A stretch of DNA of 64,000 nt. Origin: JARRQJ01 sp963761035. Lineage in GTDB: Bacteria > Pseudomonadota > Gammaproteobacteria > DRLM01. The stretch lies in assembly GCA_963761035.1 (NCBI GenBank), contig CAVXFH010000002.1, forward strand, positions 1-64,000. Reading direction: 5' to 3'. The notes beneath the pieces were generated by a model. The model did no database searches, was not told where the DNA came from, and saw nothing but the letters and a program-made list of their open reading frames with translations. Positions 42,488 to 52,217 of the stretch are shown piece after piece. Position 1 is the stretch's first letter, and every line of letters begins with the position of its first letter. Both the position numbers and the translations under genes were made by a program.

Positions 42488-43321
42488 CTAATGAATCGTT
42501 TCCCCGATACGGCTCCACGTGATGCTACCGTTTGGTCCGTTCCAATTCATCCAAATCATGAACGCCCTGCCCACCAAATTTTTCTCAGGGACGAATCCCC
42601 AGGCGCGGCTGTCGTTGCTGTTGTCCCGGTTATCTCCCATCACAAAATAACTGCCCTGCGGCACCGTCCATTCGCCCTCTTCCAACCTCCCGAAAAACTC
42701 GGGATGAATGACCAGCTTATGTTCCCTACCGTCCAGCGATTCCATTCGCAGCTGGCTCGGCAAAGGAATCCCCGTGCTAAATTCCGTGTAAGGGCCGACC
42801 AGCTGCTGCTTCGCCTCGACGCCATTGATAAACACGGTCTTATCGTGATAGGCAATACGGTCGCCGGGCAATCCGATCACGCGCTTTATGTAATCCGTCG
42901 AGGGGTCTTCCGGGTAACGGAATACCATAACGTCTCCGCGATGCGGCTCGCCGATGCCCACGATTTTGGCATTTAAAATAGGCAGTCGAATCCCATAACA
43001 GAATTTATTCACCAAGATAAAGTCACCCGTCAACAGGGTGGGAATCATGGATCCCGACGGGATGCGAAACGGCTCCACCAAAAAAGAGCGCAATAAAAAC
43101 ACCACCAGGATCACGGGGAAAAACGAGCGTGCGTACTCGACCAGCAATGGTTCTTTGCCCAGACGCGCACCGGTATCCTCATCCAAGCTGCCGCCGGCGG
43201 CGCGGGCGGCGGCGGCCACCGTTTCGCGCCGCCGCGGCGCCCACATCAGGGCATCGATGGCCCAAATTATCCCACACACTACCAAAGCAATCGCCATGAC
43301 GGCTGCAAAATCGAAATCCAT
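42488..43321 (-). CDS. lepB: LepB, signal peptidase I
   Basis: 277 residues with N-terminal helices (AVMAIALVVCGIIWAIDALM and SFFPVILVVFLLRSFLVEPF). Catalytic Ser91 in FRIPSGSMIPTLLTGDFILV and Lys146 in STDYIKRVIGLPGDRI. It cleaves signal peptides from exported proteins, which would include the secreted cluster at the right of this window. Follows lepA without a gap. Confidence 0.96.
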   Translation of the reverse strand: MDFDFAAVMAIALVVCGIIWAIDALMWAPRRRETVAAAARAAGGSLDEDTGARLGKEPLLVEYARSFFPVILVVFLLRSFLVEPFRIPSGSMIPTLLTGDFILVNKFCYGIRLPILNAKIVGIGEPHRGDVMVFRYPEDPSTDYIKRVIGLPGDRIAYHDKTVFINGVEAKQQLVGPYTEFSTGIPLPSQLRMESLDGREHKLVIHPEFFGRLEEGEWTVPQGSYFVMGDNRDNSNDSRAWGFVPEKNLVGRAFMIWMNWNGPNGSITWSRIGETIH

Positions 43322-45118
43322 CTATTTCTTTCCTACTTTCAGGATTGCCATAAATGCCTCTTGGGGTATCTCCACGGAACCCACCTGTTTCATCCGCTTT
43401 TTTCCGGCCTTTTGCTTCTCGAGCAATTTACGCTTGCGGGTGATGTCTCCGCCGTAACACTTTGCCGTCACATTTTTGCGCAGCGCCTTCACCGTCTCGC
43501 GGGCGATGATCTTGGCGCCGATTGCCGCCTGGATAGCCACATCGAACATCTGCCGCGGAATCACCTCGCGCAGTTTTTCCGTCAGCTCCCTGCCGCGCTG
43601 GGCGCTATTGGAACGATGCACGATAATCGACAGCGCGTCTACCCGTTCATTGTTGATCATGACGTCGAGCTTGACGAGATCCGCCGCCTCGAACCGGGCG
43701 AAGGCGTAATCCATGGACGCATAACCCCTGCTCACCGATTTGAGCCGATCGAAGAAATCCATCACGACTTCGGCCATGGGCATCTCATAGCTGAGCGCCA
43801 CGTGATTGCCGTGAAACTGCATCTTAGTCTGCACGCCGCGGCGTTCCTCGCATAAGGTGATGACCGCGCCCAGATGAAGCTGCGGCACGAGAATATTAGT
43901 GGTGATGATCGGTTCGCGCATCTCTTCGATATCCCCCGGAGGCGGCAACTTCGCAGGATTGTCCACCAGCCGCACATCGCCCTGCTTGGTGAGCACTTCA
44001 TACACCACCGTGGGCGCCGTGATAATCAGGTCCAGGTCATATTCGCGTTCCAGCCGTTCCTGTACGATTTCCATGTGGAGCATACCGAGAAACCCGCAGC
44101 GAAAGCCGAAGCCGAGGGCCTGAGAAACTTCCGGCTCATAAAACAAGGAAGAGTCGTTGAGGCGCAGTTTTGCCAGGGCGTCGCGCAGATCCTCGTAATC
44201 CTCGGAACTTATCGGAAAGAGACCCGCGAATACCTGAGGTTGTACTTTTTTAAACCCTGCCAGAGGAACGGCTGCGGGTCGGCCGGTATGGGTCAAGGTA
44301 TCGCCCACCGGAGCGCCGTCCACTTCTTTGATACCGGCTATGACATACCCTACTTCGCCCGCCTTGAGGCTTTCCATATTCACCTGTTTGGGCGTGAAGA
44401 TACCTATTTTATCCGCGTAGTAATGGCGTTGAGTGGACATCACGGTTATCTTGTCCTTGACCGTTAATTTACCCTGCATGACCCGCACCAGCGACACCAC
44501 CCCCAAATAGTTATCGAACCATGAATCGATGATCAATGCCTGTAAAGGCGCCGTTTCATCGCCCCTGGGCGGCGGAATGCGTTTGATCAATTCCTCAAGC
44601 AGATCCCCCACGCCAACCCCTGTCTTGGCACTAACCTGCACGGCACCGATGGCGTCAATGCCAATGATATCTTCGATTTCCTGAATCACCCGGTCGGGAT
44701 CGGCGGTAGGCAAATCGATCTTATTTAACACCGGCACCACTTCCAGCCCCTGTTCGATGGCGGTGTAGCAGTTGGCGACGGTCTGTGCCTCCACGCCCTG
44801 CGAGGCGTCTACCACCAGCAGCGCCCCCTCGCAGGCGGCGAGAGACCGCGACACCTCATAGGAAAAATCCACATGGCCTGGCGTATCGATAAAATTGAGC
44901 AGATAGTCACGACCATCCTTGGCTCTGTAGCGCAAGGACACGCATTGCGCCTTGATGGTGATACCCCTCTCCCGCTCCAGATCCATGGAGTCCAGCACCT
45001 GTTCCGACATCTCGCGAGTGCTCAAGCCCCCGCAAATTTGAATCAGACGGTCGGCGAGCGTGGATTTACCGTGATCGATATGGGCGATGATGGAGAAATT
45101 ACGAATGTACTTCATCAA
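43322..45118 (-). CDS. lepA: LepA/EF-4, ribosome back-translocase GTPase
   Basis: 598 residues. G1 at 12-20 (AHIDHGKST), DTPGHVDFSYEVSRSLAACE, NKIDLPTADPDRVIQEIEDI, and the LepA-specific C-terminal domain (CYGGDITRKRKLLEKQKAGK, then MKQVGSVEIPQEAFMAILKV). Full length. Confidence 0.97.
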   Translation of the reverse strand: MMKYIRNFSIIAHIDHGKSTLADRLIQICGGLSTREMSEQVLDSMDLERERGITIKAQCVSLRYRAKDGRDYLLNFIDTPGHVDFSYEVSRSLAACEGALLVVDASQGVEAQTVANCYTAIEQGLEVVPVLNKIDLPTADPDRVIQEIEDIIGIDAIGAVQVSAKTGVGVGDLLEELIKRIPPPRGDETAPLQALIIDSWFDNYLGVVSLVRVMQGKLTVKDKITVMSTQRHYYADKIGIFTPKQVNMESLKAGEVGYVIAGIKEVDGAPVGDTLTHTGRPAAVPLAGFKKVQPQVFAGLFPISSEDYEDLRDALAKLRLNDSSLFYEPEVSQALGFGFRCGFLGMLHMEIVQERLEREYDLDLIITAPTVVYEVLTKQGDVRLVDNPAKLPPPGDIEEMREPIITTNILVPQLHLGAVITLCEERRGVQTKMQFHGNHVALSYEMPMAEVVMDFFDRLKSVSRGYASMDYAFARFEAADLVKLDVMINNERVDALSIIVHRSNSAQRGRELTEKLREVIPRQMFDVAIQAAIGAKIIARETVKALRKNVTAKCYGGDITRKRKLLEKQKAGKKRMKQVGSVEIPQEAFMAILKVGKK

Positions 45119-45226
45119 TTAGAAACCGGAAAAATCCGGGCACCTTGGCCGTCAAAGCTCGCCAGTGTACCGGATTTCCCCGCTTTCCATAATCTCCAAT
45201 CTACCCGCCGCCAAAGAGAAGCGCGC

Positions 45227-46676
45227 TCAGCCGTCCTTCTCAGACATTTTTAACGCCAGGAACATGGGTCCGGACCCTCGCTGCACCAGCATGGGTACGA
45301 CCTTATCCTTGGGTAAGTCTTTTACCAGTTGTTGGAAGTGGCTTACATTCTTCACATCAACGTTGTTGATCATGAGGATGATATCGCCGCGCCGCAAACC
45401 TGCCGCGCGCGCCGGGCCGCCTTTGATGTCCTCCACATATACCCCGGTCTTCTTCTTTTCCAAGGTGTTGCGTTGTTCGGGAGTCAACTCCGACACTACG
45501 GCACCCAGACGGTTGGCGGTTACACTGCCAGAATCGCGGTCAGCAAGCTTAATCTCTTCTTCCGGCGGCAATTCTCCGATTTTGACCTTCACAGTCCGCG
45601 TCTTGCCGTCGCGCAAAATCTTCACCGGTACTTCCTGATCCACCTGGATTCGACCCACGATAGGCGGCAGGGAAGCGGAATTGTCTATCGGGATATTATT
45701 GAACTCCATTACCACGTCGCCTACTTTGATACCGGCCTTCTCCGCGGGGCTGTCGGGCAATACCTGCGCTACCAAGGCCCCGCCGGGTCGTTCCATACCG
45801 AAGGACTCGGCCAAGTCGCGGGTCACGTCTTGAATCAGTATCCCCAACCAGCCGCGGGTCACGCTGCCCTTGTCCTTGAGCTGATCGACCACGTCCATGG
45901 CAAGATCGATGGGAATGGTAAACGACAATCCCATAAAACCGCCGGTGCGGCTGTATATCTGCGAATTGATACCGACTACCTCGCCGTCCATATTAAACAA
46001 AGGACCGCCGGAATTGCCGGGATTGATCGCCACATCCGTTTGGATGAAAGGGACATAATTCTCATTCGGCAAGCTTCTCCCCAAGGCGCTGACGATACCG
46101 GCCGTGACTGAATGATCAAAATCAAAGGGAGAACCGATGGCCAACACCCACTCGCCCACCTTCAAGTCGGACGAATGACCTATCTTGACCGAGGGCAGAT
46201 CCTTGGCATCGATCTTCAGCAGGGCTATGTCACTGCGCGAATCCGCGCCAACCAATTTGGCCTTAAACTCCCGGCGGTGTACTCAAGCGCACGATGATCT
46301 CATCCGCATCCTTGATCACATGATAGTTAGTCAGAACGTAGCCATCGGGGGAAATAATGAAGCCCGATCCCAAGGAGCGGTTGCTGAACTCTTCCGTATC
46401 ATCTCCCTCATCACCGCCGGGAGGTTCGCCAAAGAAACGCCGAAAGAAATCGTCGAAGGGAGGCTGCGAACCGTCCGGACCCCGCGGCATATCGTGAGGA
46501 ATCCGGGGATGACGCTGTTTTACGGTCTGAGAGGTACTGATATTGACCACAGCTGCGCTAACTTTAGGCACTATTTCGGTGAAATCGGGCAAGGTCCGCG
46601 CCTGCGCCACCGCAGATACGGCGAATGCCGTAAATACTGCAAAAATCCAACCGGTAAAAATTTTACGATGAGTCAT
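45227..46676 (-). pseudogene. degP: DegP/DegQ-type periplasmic serine protease Do (one apparent frameshift)
   Basis: Sigma-E-linked periplasmic protease/chaperone. The ATG at 46676 (GGAAAG upstream) opens a signal peptide (IFTGWIFAVFTAFAVSAVAQ) and a trypsin-like domain: H119 in VLTNYHVIKDADEIIVRL. The frame breaks at about 46277-46283, where one extra base is present. The next frame reads HRREFKAKLVGADSRSDIAL with the catalytic Asp, then DVAINPGNSGGPLFNMDGEV with the catalytic Ser. Two PDZ domains follow (LVAQVLPDSPAEKAGIKVGD; VEDIKGGPARAAGLRRGDII). As written, the protein would stop after ~137 residues. A sequencing error is possible. Confidence 0.9.
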
Positions 46677-46740
46677 CTGCTTTCCATTCCAAGTGTTTAT
46701 GTTCCGCAACCGCCAAACGAAAAATTTATCGCCTAATATC

Positions 46741-47223
46741 TTATCGGGCATTAACGCACCCGGGGCTTACAGTATTATCGCTCCTTTGCAGAATCACCGG
46801 TTGAAATCGGCCATCATGGCCGATGCGACGGCTATAGCGCCGCACCCACAATAATCCGACAACCAACCCGGTAATTCCGAAGCATAAGGTCAAAATATCG
46901 GATTTCACCGCCAACCAATTAGCGGCGACGGTCTCGCCCACCATCGCAAACACCAACATCGAGAGGATGGGAGTCATATAAGCGGCTAAAGAGCCGTGCA
47001 CCAGGGCGCGCTCATCGATACCGATCACAACTTGATCGCCCACCTCTACGCCCTGCATGTCCAGCACCCGCAGCCTGGGAGATCTGAAGCCGAAAGCCTT
47101 GGCAAACATCCCCGCCCCGCAACCCTTATTCATAGCGCAGACGCCGCACGAGGTCTGGCTCTTGGTTTCAACCCATGCGGCGCCACTCTCCACGGCCACC
47201 ACCATCGCACTCTGTTCGATCAT
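46741..47223 (-). CDS. rseC: RseC/MucC, SoxR-reducing system protein
   Basis: 160 residues. Cysteine-rich N-terminal domain (SQTSCGVCAMNKGCGAGMFA), then two membrane helices (AAYMTPILSMLVFAMVGETV and ILTLCFGITGLVVGLLWVRR). It belongs to the rpoE-rseABC operon and affects sigma-E signalling and Rnf/SoxR reduction. Starts four bases inside the rseB end. Confidence 0.9.
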   Translation of the reverse strand: MIEQSAMVVAVESGAAWVETKSQTSCGVCAMNKGCGAGMFAKAFGFRSPRLRVLDMQGVEVGDQVVIGIDERALVHGSLAAYMTPILSMLVFAMVGETVAANWLAVKSDILTLCFGITGLVVGLLWVRRYSRRIGHDGRFQPVILQRSDNTVSPGCVNAR

Positions 47224-48308
47224 TTACCAGCCACCTCCGCAAAATTAAAGGAACTGCCGATTAAACGTACCGCCGCCGCGGGTACTTCGCCAACGACAGT
47301 CAGTTGATGGTCATCCACCACTGTGCCGAATGCATTGACGGCCCCTTTGTGGGACACACCCAAGAATGGCGCCGTCTTGTCGCCTATCCGCTCCACGAAT
47401 ATCGATACCGTTGCCAAACCGTCGGTTAGTACCAACTGCTCGACGGGCTCCCCCTTCCCCCTACTGTGTTGATAGTGCTCAGCCAAAGAAAATCCGTTCG
47501 GCATCCGGGTAATCCGCCACGGCATGTCATTAGTGGAAACGGTCCGCTGTTTGCTGGCCTTCAGACTGTTCCGCATCTCATCGTCCATGGTAACAGCTCG
47601 TATCATTTCAGGCGTGGCCTTGTCCACTACATTGATGGACGTAAACATGACCTGCTCAATGGCACTGCCGTGCTCATTCACCAAATCCGACTGCAACAAC
47701 AAACCCGTATCTTCATCGACCCAGATGCGATAGCCGTATCGGTAGTTGTCCTTGGGCATTACAATAATCATTCGGGCGGCACGTCCAGCGATTCGGTCCT
47801 CGCCCCCCATAGTTAGGCGGTAGTTTTTCTCCAAATCATCCACATGCGCCGTCAATTTTCCGGGAAAATGTCTGCCTAATCCGCCTTTATTAAAGGCTAT
47901 ATGCTTCTTCCCCGGGAAAATACACACAACTCCTTCCTTGCTTCTGAGCAATACTCGTTGTCCGCCGCTCAAAGAAACCAGCCGTTCGCGCTCGCCGTCG
48001 GGACCTGCAACGTGAATGAGATGCATGCTCTCCAATTGATCGTCGCGGCGATAGACAAAGGTGCCTTCGTAACTCACGCTCTGCGCCGACGCCGCGATCC
48101 TGCCGAGCCACGCCTTGGCATCATTTCCGGCATCAATCGCCCCCGCATTCTCAATGGACAAAGCGAAAACGGCCAGCAATCCGCAAATCCACGCCGCCGT
48201 GCCATACCTGCGTGCCGACCGCGATCGAGAATACCCGCCCTGCGAACTACCGCTAACCATGGAATCAACCGTTCGCCGCTGCATGTTCAACGTTGCGGCT
48301 ATCGACAT
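47220..48308 (-). CDS. rseB: RseB/MucB, sigma-E regulatory periplasmic protein
   Basis: 362 residues with an N-terminal signal segment (AAWICGLLAVFALSIENAGA) and the MucB/RseB two-domain fold (SVSYEGTFVYRRDDQLESMH; YGYRIWVDEDTGLLLQSDLV; WRITRMPNGFSLAEHYQHSR; FVERIGDKTAPFLGVSHKGA). It protects RseA from cleavage until lipopolysaccharide intermediates bind. The start could be 48308 or an internal ATG at 48260. Confidence 0.9.
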   Translation of the reverse strand: MSIAATLNMQRRTVDSMVSGSSQGGYSRSRSARRYGTAAWICGLLAVFALSIENAGAIDAGNDAKAWLGRIAASAQSVSYEGTFVYRRDDQLESMHLIHVAGPDGERERLVSLSGGQRVLLRSKEGVVCIFPGKKHIAFNKGGLGRHFPGKLTAHVDDLEKNYRLTMGGEDRIAGRAARMIIVMPKDNYRYGYRIWVDEDTGLLLQSDLVNEHGSAIEQVMFTSINVVDKATPEMIRAVTMDDEMRNSLKASKQRTVSTNDMPWRITRMPNGFSLAEHYQHSRGKGEPVEQLVLTDGLATVSIFVERIGDKTAPFLGVSHKGAVNAFGTVVDDHQLTVVGEVPAAAVRLIGSSFNFAEVAGK

Positions 48309-48347
48309 TATTGAAGCCCTGTGAACAAGTCCACTTGTATTCGTGAA

Positions 48348-49037
48348 TTAGCGCCCATTGTCGTTCATGGCGGGATCTTGCTGGATACTCTCGGCGCGTT
48401 CATAACCTACTATCCTGACCTGCGGCAATACACCGTTATGCATGACCGCCATCGAGGAAAATTGATCATGGCTTAGGAGATAGCCGTTAAGCTTGGAAAT
48501 CACGGCGGGTTGTTCCACATCCCACTGCCTGCCATTGACCTTCGAATAGGAAACCGCAGGAGAAACCGTCTGATTGGTACTGACCGCCATGGGTGTGCTC
48601 TGATTGGCGCTGATCGCCATGGGCGTGGTCTGATCGGTACTGGCCGTCATGGGCGTGGCGTTCATAGCCAGTGACGGCGACTGCTCGACGGCGATCTGGT
48701 TATGCCAACCCAAACCGACAAAGGCCACGGCCGCCACCGAAGCGGCAAGGGCAAAACCAATGGTCGGTTTATGGAAGCTCGAATGTTTAACGGAGCGGCG
48801 TGGAGTAATGGAGAAAAAAGCTTCCGCCTCGAGGGCTTGTGATACGCGTTTTACAAAATCTTCCGGCAACTTATCGGGGAGGTTATTTTTCAATGCGTCA
48901 CTAATGAGATGGTAATGGTGCCAACAGACCTGGCTCGTTTTATCGCGCTTCAGCTGGTCAAAAAGAGGAGCGACCTCTTCGCGCGGCAGTTCGCCGTCCA
49001 CCAGCGCCGAAATTTTTCCATCGTGATCATCCGCCAT
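48348..49037 (-). CDS. rseA: RseA/MucA, anti-sigma-E factor
   Basis: 229 residues. The N-terminal anti-sigma domain (KISALVDGELPREEVAPLFD, WHHYHLISDALKNNL) precedes one membrane helix (FALAASVAAVAFVGLG) and a periplasmic C-terminal region. Within this last part, three 10-residue repeats of the type TPMAxSxNQx (48570-48659) are unusual for RseA. Start at 49037 (MADDHDG), as the longer frame has five extra residues. It is sequestering sigma-E at the membrane. Confidence 0.9.
   Translation of the reverse strand: MADDHDGKISALVDGELPREEVAPLFDQLKRDKTSQVCWHHYHLISDALKNNLPDKLPEDFVKRVSQALEAEAFFSITPRRSVKHSSFHKPTIGFALAASVAAVAFVGLGWHNQIAVEQSPSLAMNATPMTASTDQTTPMAISANQSTPMAVSTNQTVSPAVSYSKVNGRQWDVEQPAVISKLNGYLLSHDQFSSMAVMHNGVLPQVRIVGYERAESIQQDPAMNDNGR
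48570..48659 (-). repeat. Three tandem 30-base repeats inside rseA
   Basis: Units at 48570-48599, 48600-48629 and 48630-48659 begin CTGATTGGTAC or a close variant and include GCCATGGG. They are in frame and encode the TPMAxSxNQx repeats in the periplasmic part of RseA. Confidence 0.85.
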
Positions 49038-49075
49038 ATACCTTCCCCGCAAAGAATACCCAACTGCCTAATGAA

Positions 49076-49651
49076 TCATGTCAGCAAGGGCTTAAGTTTA
49101 TTATGTATCGTTTCCCGAGCCCTGAAGATGCGGGATCGCACAGTTCCAATTGGGCAACCCATGGCTTCCGCGATCTCTTCATAACTCAATCCTTCAAGCT
49201 CTCGTAGCGTTATCGCCGTGCGCAAATCCTCTGGTAATTGCTCAATGGCCTCGAATACCGTCCTCTCAATCTCATCCTTCAGCAATAATCGCTCGGGAGT
49301 CGCGTTATCCCTCAATTCCGAGGCGCCTTCATACTGCTCCGCGACATCAATTTCCACATCCGTGTCGGGCAAACGCCTTCCTTGCGCAACCAGATAGTTC
49401 TTGGCGGTGTTGATCGCTATCCGATACAACCAAGTATAAAAAGCGCTGTCACCGCGAAATTTGGGAAGTGCCCGATATGCCTTGATGAAGGCATCCTGTG
49501 CAACATCCAATACCTCCGTTTGATCTCGAATATAACGCGAGATGAGTTTGACAATCTTGTGCTGATACTTGGCTACCAGAATGTCAAATGCCTTTTTATC
49601 TCCTTGTTGAACGCGCTCAACTAAGAGCTGGTCAACACTTTGCTCGCCCAT
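49076..49651 (-). CDS. rpoE: RpoE, sigma-E (RNA polymerase sigma-24 factor)
   Basis: 191 residues, an ECF sigma factor: region 2 (DILVAKYQHKIVKLISRYIR, EVLDVAQDAFIKAYRALPKF), linker, and region 4 (LRELEGLSYEEIAEAMGCPI, GTVRSRIFRARETIHNKLKP). It directs envelope-stress genes. First gene of rpoE-rseA-rseB-rseC-degP, divergent from nadB. Confidence 0.96.
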   Translation of the reverse strand: MGEQSVDQLLVERVQQGDKKAFDILVAKYQHKIVKLISRYIRDQTEVLDVAQDAFIKAYRALPKFRGDSAFYTWLYRIAINTAKNYLVAQGRRLPDTDVEIDVAEQYEGASELRDNATPERLLLKDEIERTVFEAIEQLPEDLRTAITLRELEGLSYEEIAEAMGCPIGTVRSRIFRARETIHNKLKPLLT

Positions 49652-49952
49652 TTCGGGCCCGCCCCTTCTTCACTGTGGAGTAAATCCCTCTACTCAAAAA
49701 TAATAGACAATCTCGGTTTACATTAGTTCTCATGACACTATTTCCATAAAGAAATATTAGTTCTTTCTTATTTACCAAGATCCGAGGTCGGTTTTACCTT
49801 CTCATTCACCGCCCTGCCCGAAAATACATATTTAGCCCGGCTGGACGGCATCATCTCCCAGCGATATGCTGCCTGACAAGATGCCGGCGTCATGAATACC
49901 CGCGTGACGATAATTATGACTTTAAAAGACTTATTAGCCAACACGCATTTTT
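49652..49952. other. 301-base divergent region between rpoE and nadB
   Basis: It contains the candidate sigma-E promoter described at 49704-49729 and a second AGAACTAA further upstream. AT-rich. No gene seen. Confidence 0.5.
49704..49729 (-). promoter_or_regulatory. Candidate sigma-E autoregulatory promoter of rpoE
   Basis: Minus strand GAACTA (plus 49724-49729), a 16-base spacer, and TCTA (plus 49704-49707). This resembles the sigma-E consensus (GGAACTT, 16 bases, TCTGA) and is about 53 bases from the rpoE ATG, as expected for autoregulation. Confidence 0.5.
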
Positions 49953-51551
49953 ATGGCCCAGGATTATTATGACCTCCTTCTGATTGGAGGCGGGGCCGCC
50001 GGCTTGAGCCTGGCCCTGCACCTGACGCCTCATACCCGCATCGGCCTCATTACCAAGGGTCCGCTGCCGGAGGGCGCCACCTTCTATGCCCAAGGGGGGA
50101 TCTCCGCGGTTTGGGACAAGGCCGATACCTTGGAGTCTCATATAGAGGACACCCTCAATGCCGGCGCCGGATTATGTGATGAGGCCGCAGTCCGTTTTAC
50201 CGTAGAGCATGGCAGGGAGGCGATTCAGTGGCTGGTCGATCAGGGCGTACCCTTTACCCAGGAAACCCGCCAGGATGGCAGCCTCGACTATCACCTCGCC
50301 CGTGAAGGCGGACATAGCCACCGCCGCATCCTGCACGCCGCCGATGCCACAGGGCGGGCTATTGAGTTGACGCTGGAACAGCAGGCCCGCCGTCATCCCA
50401 ATATCGAACTCCTGGAACACCACATCGCCATCGACCTTATCACCGCCATGAAACTTGGCCACGCCTCCAACCATTGCTGGGGGGCCTACGTACTTGATCG
50501 CAACACTGCCCAGGTTAAGGCCATACGCGCCAAGTGCGTGGTCCTTGCCACCGGCGGCGCGGGCAAGGTCTACGTCTACTCCACGAATCCCGACGTCAGC
50601 ACCGGTGACGGTATCGCCATGGCCTGGCGGGCAGGCTGCCGGGTGGCCAACATGGAGTTCATCCAATTTCATCCCACCTGCCTCTATCACCCGAATGCCA
50701 AATCATTCCTTATCAGCGAGGCGGTACGAGGCGAGGGCGGTCGTTTGTTGTTGCCCGATGGCAGCCCCTTTCTCGATAAATTCGATCCCCGCGCCGAATT
50801 GGCGCCGCGCGATATCGTGGCGCGCGCCATCGACTATGAGATGAAGCGTTTGGGCGCGGAGTGCGTCTACCTGGACATCAGCCATAAATCGGCAGAATTT
50901 ATCATGAACCACTTCCCCGTCATCTACGCCCGCTGTCTGGAATTCGGTTTCGACATGACCAAGGAACCCCTCCCGGTGGTGCCGGCGGCCCATTATACCT
51001 GCGGCGGTATCATGACCGATCTGCGCGGCCGCACCGGCCTCGAAGGGCTCTATGCCGTCGGTGAAACCGCGCACACCGGCCTGCACGGCGCCAACCGCAT
51101 GGCCAGCAATTCCTTGCTGGAATGCCTGGTATTCGGCCAAGCGGCGGCGGAAGATATTCGCGGCAAACTGACCGCCACCCCCGTGCCGCCCGCCGTCCCG
51201 GAGTGGGATGAAAGCCGGGTCACGGACTCCGACGAAGAGGTGGTGGTGGCCCACAACTGGGATGAACTGCGGCGTTTCATGTGGGACTATGTAGGCATCG
51301 TACGTACCGACAAGCGTCTGCAACGCGCCAAACACCGGATAGATTTGTTGCTGCAGGAAATCGACGATTATTACGGCCATTTCCGCGTCACCAACGATCT
51401 GATCGAATTGCGCAACCTGGCCGTGGTCGCCGACCTCATCATCCGTTGCGCCATGTTGCGCAAAGAAAGCCGCGGCCTGCACTATACCCTGGACTACCCC
51501 GCCGCGGACAACAGCAAGACGCCACGCAACACCATACTGACTCCGTCTTAA
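49953..51551 (+). CDS. nadB: NadB, L-aspartate oxidase
   Basis: A 532-residue FAD flavoprotein: dinucleotide-binding LIGGGAAGLSLALHL, AQGGISAVWDKADTLESHIE, GGHSHRRILHAADATGRAIE, and GLHGANRMASNSLLECLVFG. It oxidises L-aspartate to iminoaspartate in NAD synthesis; it shares its fold with SdhA nearby. Divergent from rpoE, as in E. coli. The 3' end overlaps the convergent ygfX by four bases. Confidence 0.96.
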   Translation: MAQDYYDLLLIGGGAAGLSLALHLTPHTRIGLITKGPLPEGATFYAQGGISAVWDKADTLESHIEDTLNAGAGLCDEAAVRFTVEHGREAIQWLVDQGVPFTQETRQDGSLDYHLAREGGHSHRRILHAADATGRAIELTLEQQARRHPNIELLEHHIAIDLITAMKLGHASNHCWGAYVLDRNTAQVKAIRAKCVVLATGGAGKVYVYSTNPDVSTGDGIAMAWRAGCRVANMEFIQFHPTCLYHPNAKSFLISEAVRGEGGRLLLPDGSPFLDKFDPRAELAPRDIVARAIDYEMKRLGAECVYLDISHKSAEFIMNHFPVIYARCLEFGFDMTKEPLPVVPAAHYTCGGIMTDLRGRTGLEGLYAVGETAHTGLHGANRMASNSLLECLVFGQAAAEDIRGKLTATPVPPAVPEWDESRVTDSDEEVVVAHNWDELRRFMWDYVGIVRTDKRLQRAKHRIDLLLQEIDDYYGHFRVTNDLIELRNLAVVADLIIRCAMLRKESRGLHYTLDYPAADNSKTPRNTILTPS

Positions 51552-52012
51552 TCTTGGGCCTGCTTCGCGCCGTTCTGCAGACGCAACTGCACCCGCAAGC
51601 GGCGATGGCTATCTGCATCCAGACCGTCGGCCGGCAGAATCACCGCACAGCGGCGCTTATCCTCCGTCATGAATCGCAGCAGAACCAGCCAGGGAGAAAT
51701 ATACGCGGCCGGCAATAAGGTCGCCGCATAACACCCGCCGTCGCCGCGGCATAATTCCCACCTGCCGTCCGTTGTGCATATCAGGCTCTTCACCGCCGCC
51801 GGCGAACTCAACTTTACGTCACGTCGCCAGATAATGACCCATTGCGCCGCGATGACCACCGCCACAGGAAATTTAATCCACCACGCTGCGGTAATCGGGA
51901 ATAAAACGAGTAAAGCGACGCCGTGCGCAATGACCACGGCCAGCGTCAAGTAATAAGAAGGCCGACATTCAAGCCGCAGGGGCGCTGTGAAGACGGGCGA
52001 CGACATGGGCAA
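51548..52012 (-). CDS. YgfX/CptA-like membrane protein
   Basis: 154 residues: LECRPSYYLTLAVVIAHGVA and two membrane helices, then a soluble domain (WELCRGDGGCYAATLLPAAY, FMTEDKRRCAVILPADGLDA). This matches the YgfX/CptA family, partner of SdhE (CptB/YgfY) in gammaproteobacteria. It overlaps the sdhE gene; a start at 52006 is equally possible. Confidence 0.8.
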   Translation of the reverse strand: MPMSSPVFTAPLRLECRPSYYLTLAVVIAHGVALLVLFPITAAWWIKFPVAVVIAAQWVIIWRRDVKLSSPAAVKSLICTTDGRWELCRGDGGCYAATLLPAAYISPWLVLLRFMTEDKRRCAVILPADGLDADSHRRLRVQLRLQNGAKQAQD

Positions 52013-52217
52013 GAATCGGGTCGGCGGGCATCATGCGCCCCATGACATATTCGAGCAATAAAAGATCGGGATAATTCAGTAGAGTTTCAAAGGCGCGCCG
52101 TTCATTTTCGGAGACTTGGTCATAGCGATGATCCAAAAAAGATTGCAGCGCTAAATCCAGCTCCAATAGGCCGCGTCGGCATTGCCAATAGAGGCGGGCT
52201 CGGTGCTTGGAATTCCT
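51969..52217 (-). CDS. sdhE: SdhE, FAD assembly factor of succinate dehydrogenase (start codon reads AGG)
   Basis: 82 residues if translated from the AGG at 52217: R/M-NSKHRARLYWQCRRGLLELD followed by LALQSFLDHRYDQVSENERR. This aligns with E. coli SdhE (W at position 11, then the RGxxE motif that contacts SdhA). No ATG, GTG or TTG lies upstream in frame before the TGA at 52242-52244. The nearest in-frame start, a TTG at 52166, would remove the RG part of the essential motif. The ATG appears to be mutated to AGG or misread. SdhE helps attach FAD to SdhA; the gene follows sdhB. Confidence 0.75.
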   Translation of the reverse strand, partial: RNSKHRARLYWQCRRGLLELDLALQSFLDHRYDQVSENERRAFETLLNYPDLLLLEYVMGRMMPADPILAHVVARLHSAPAA

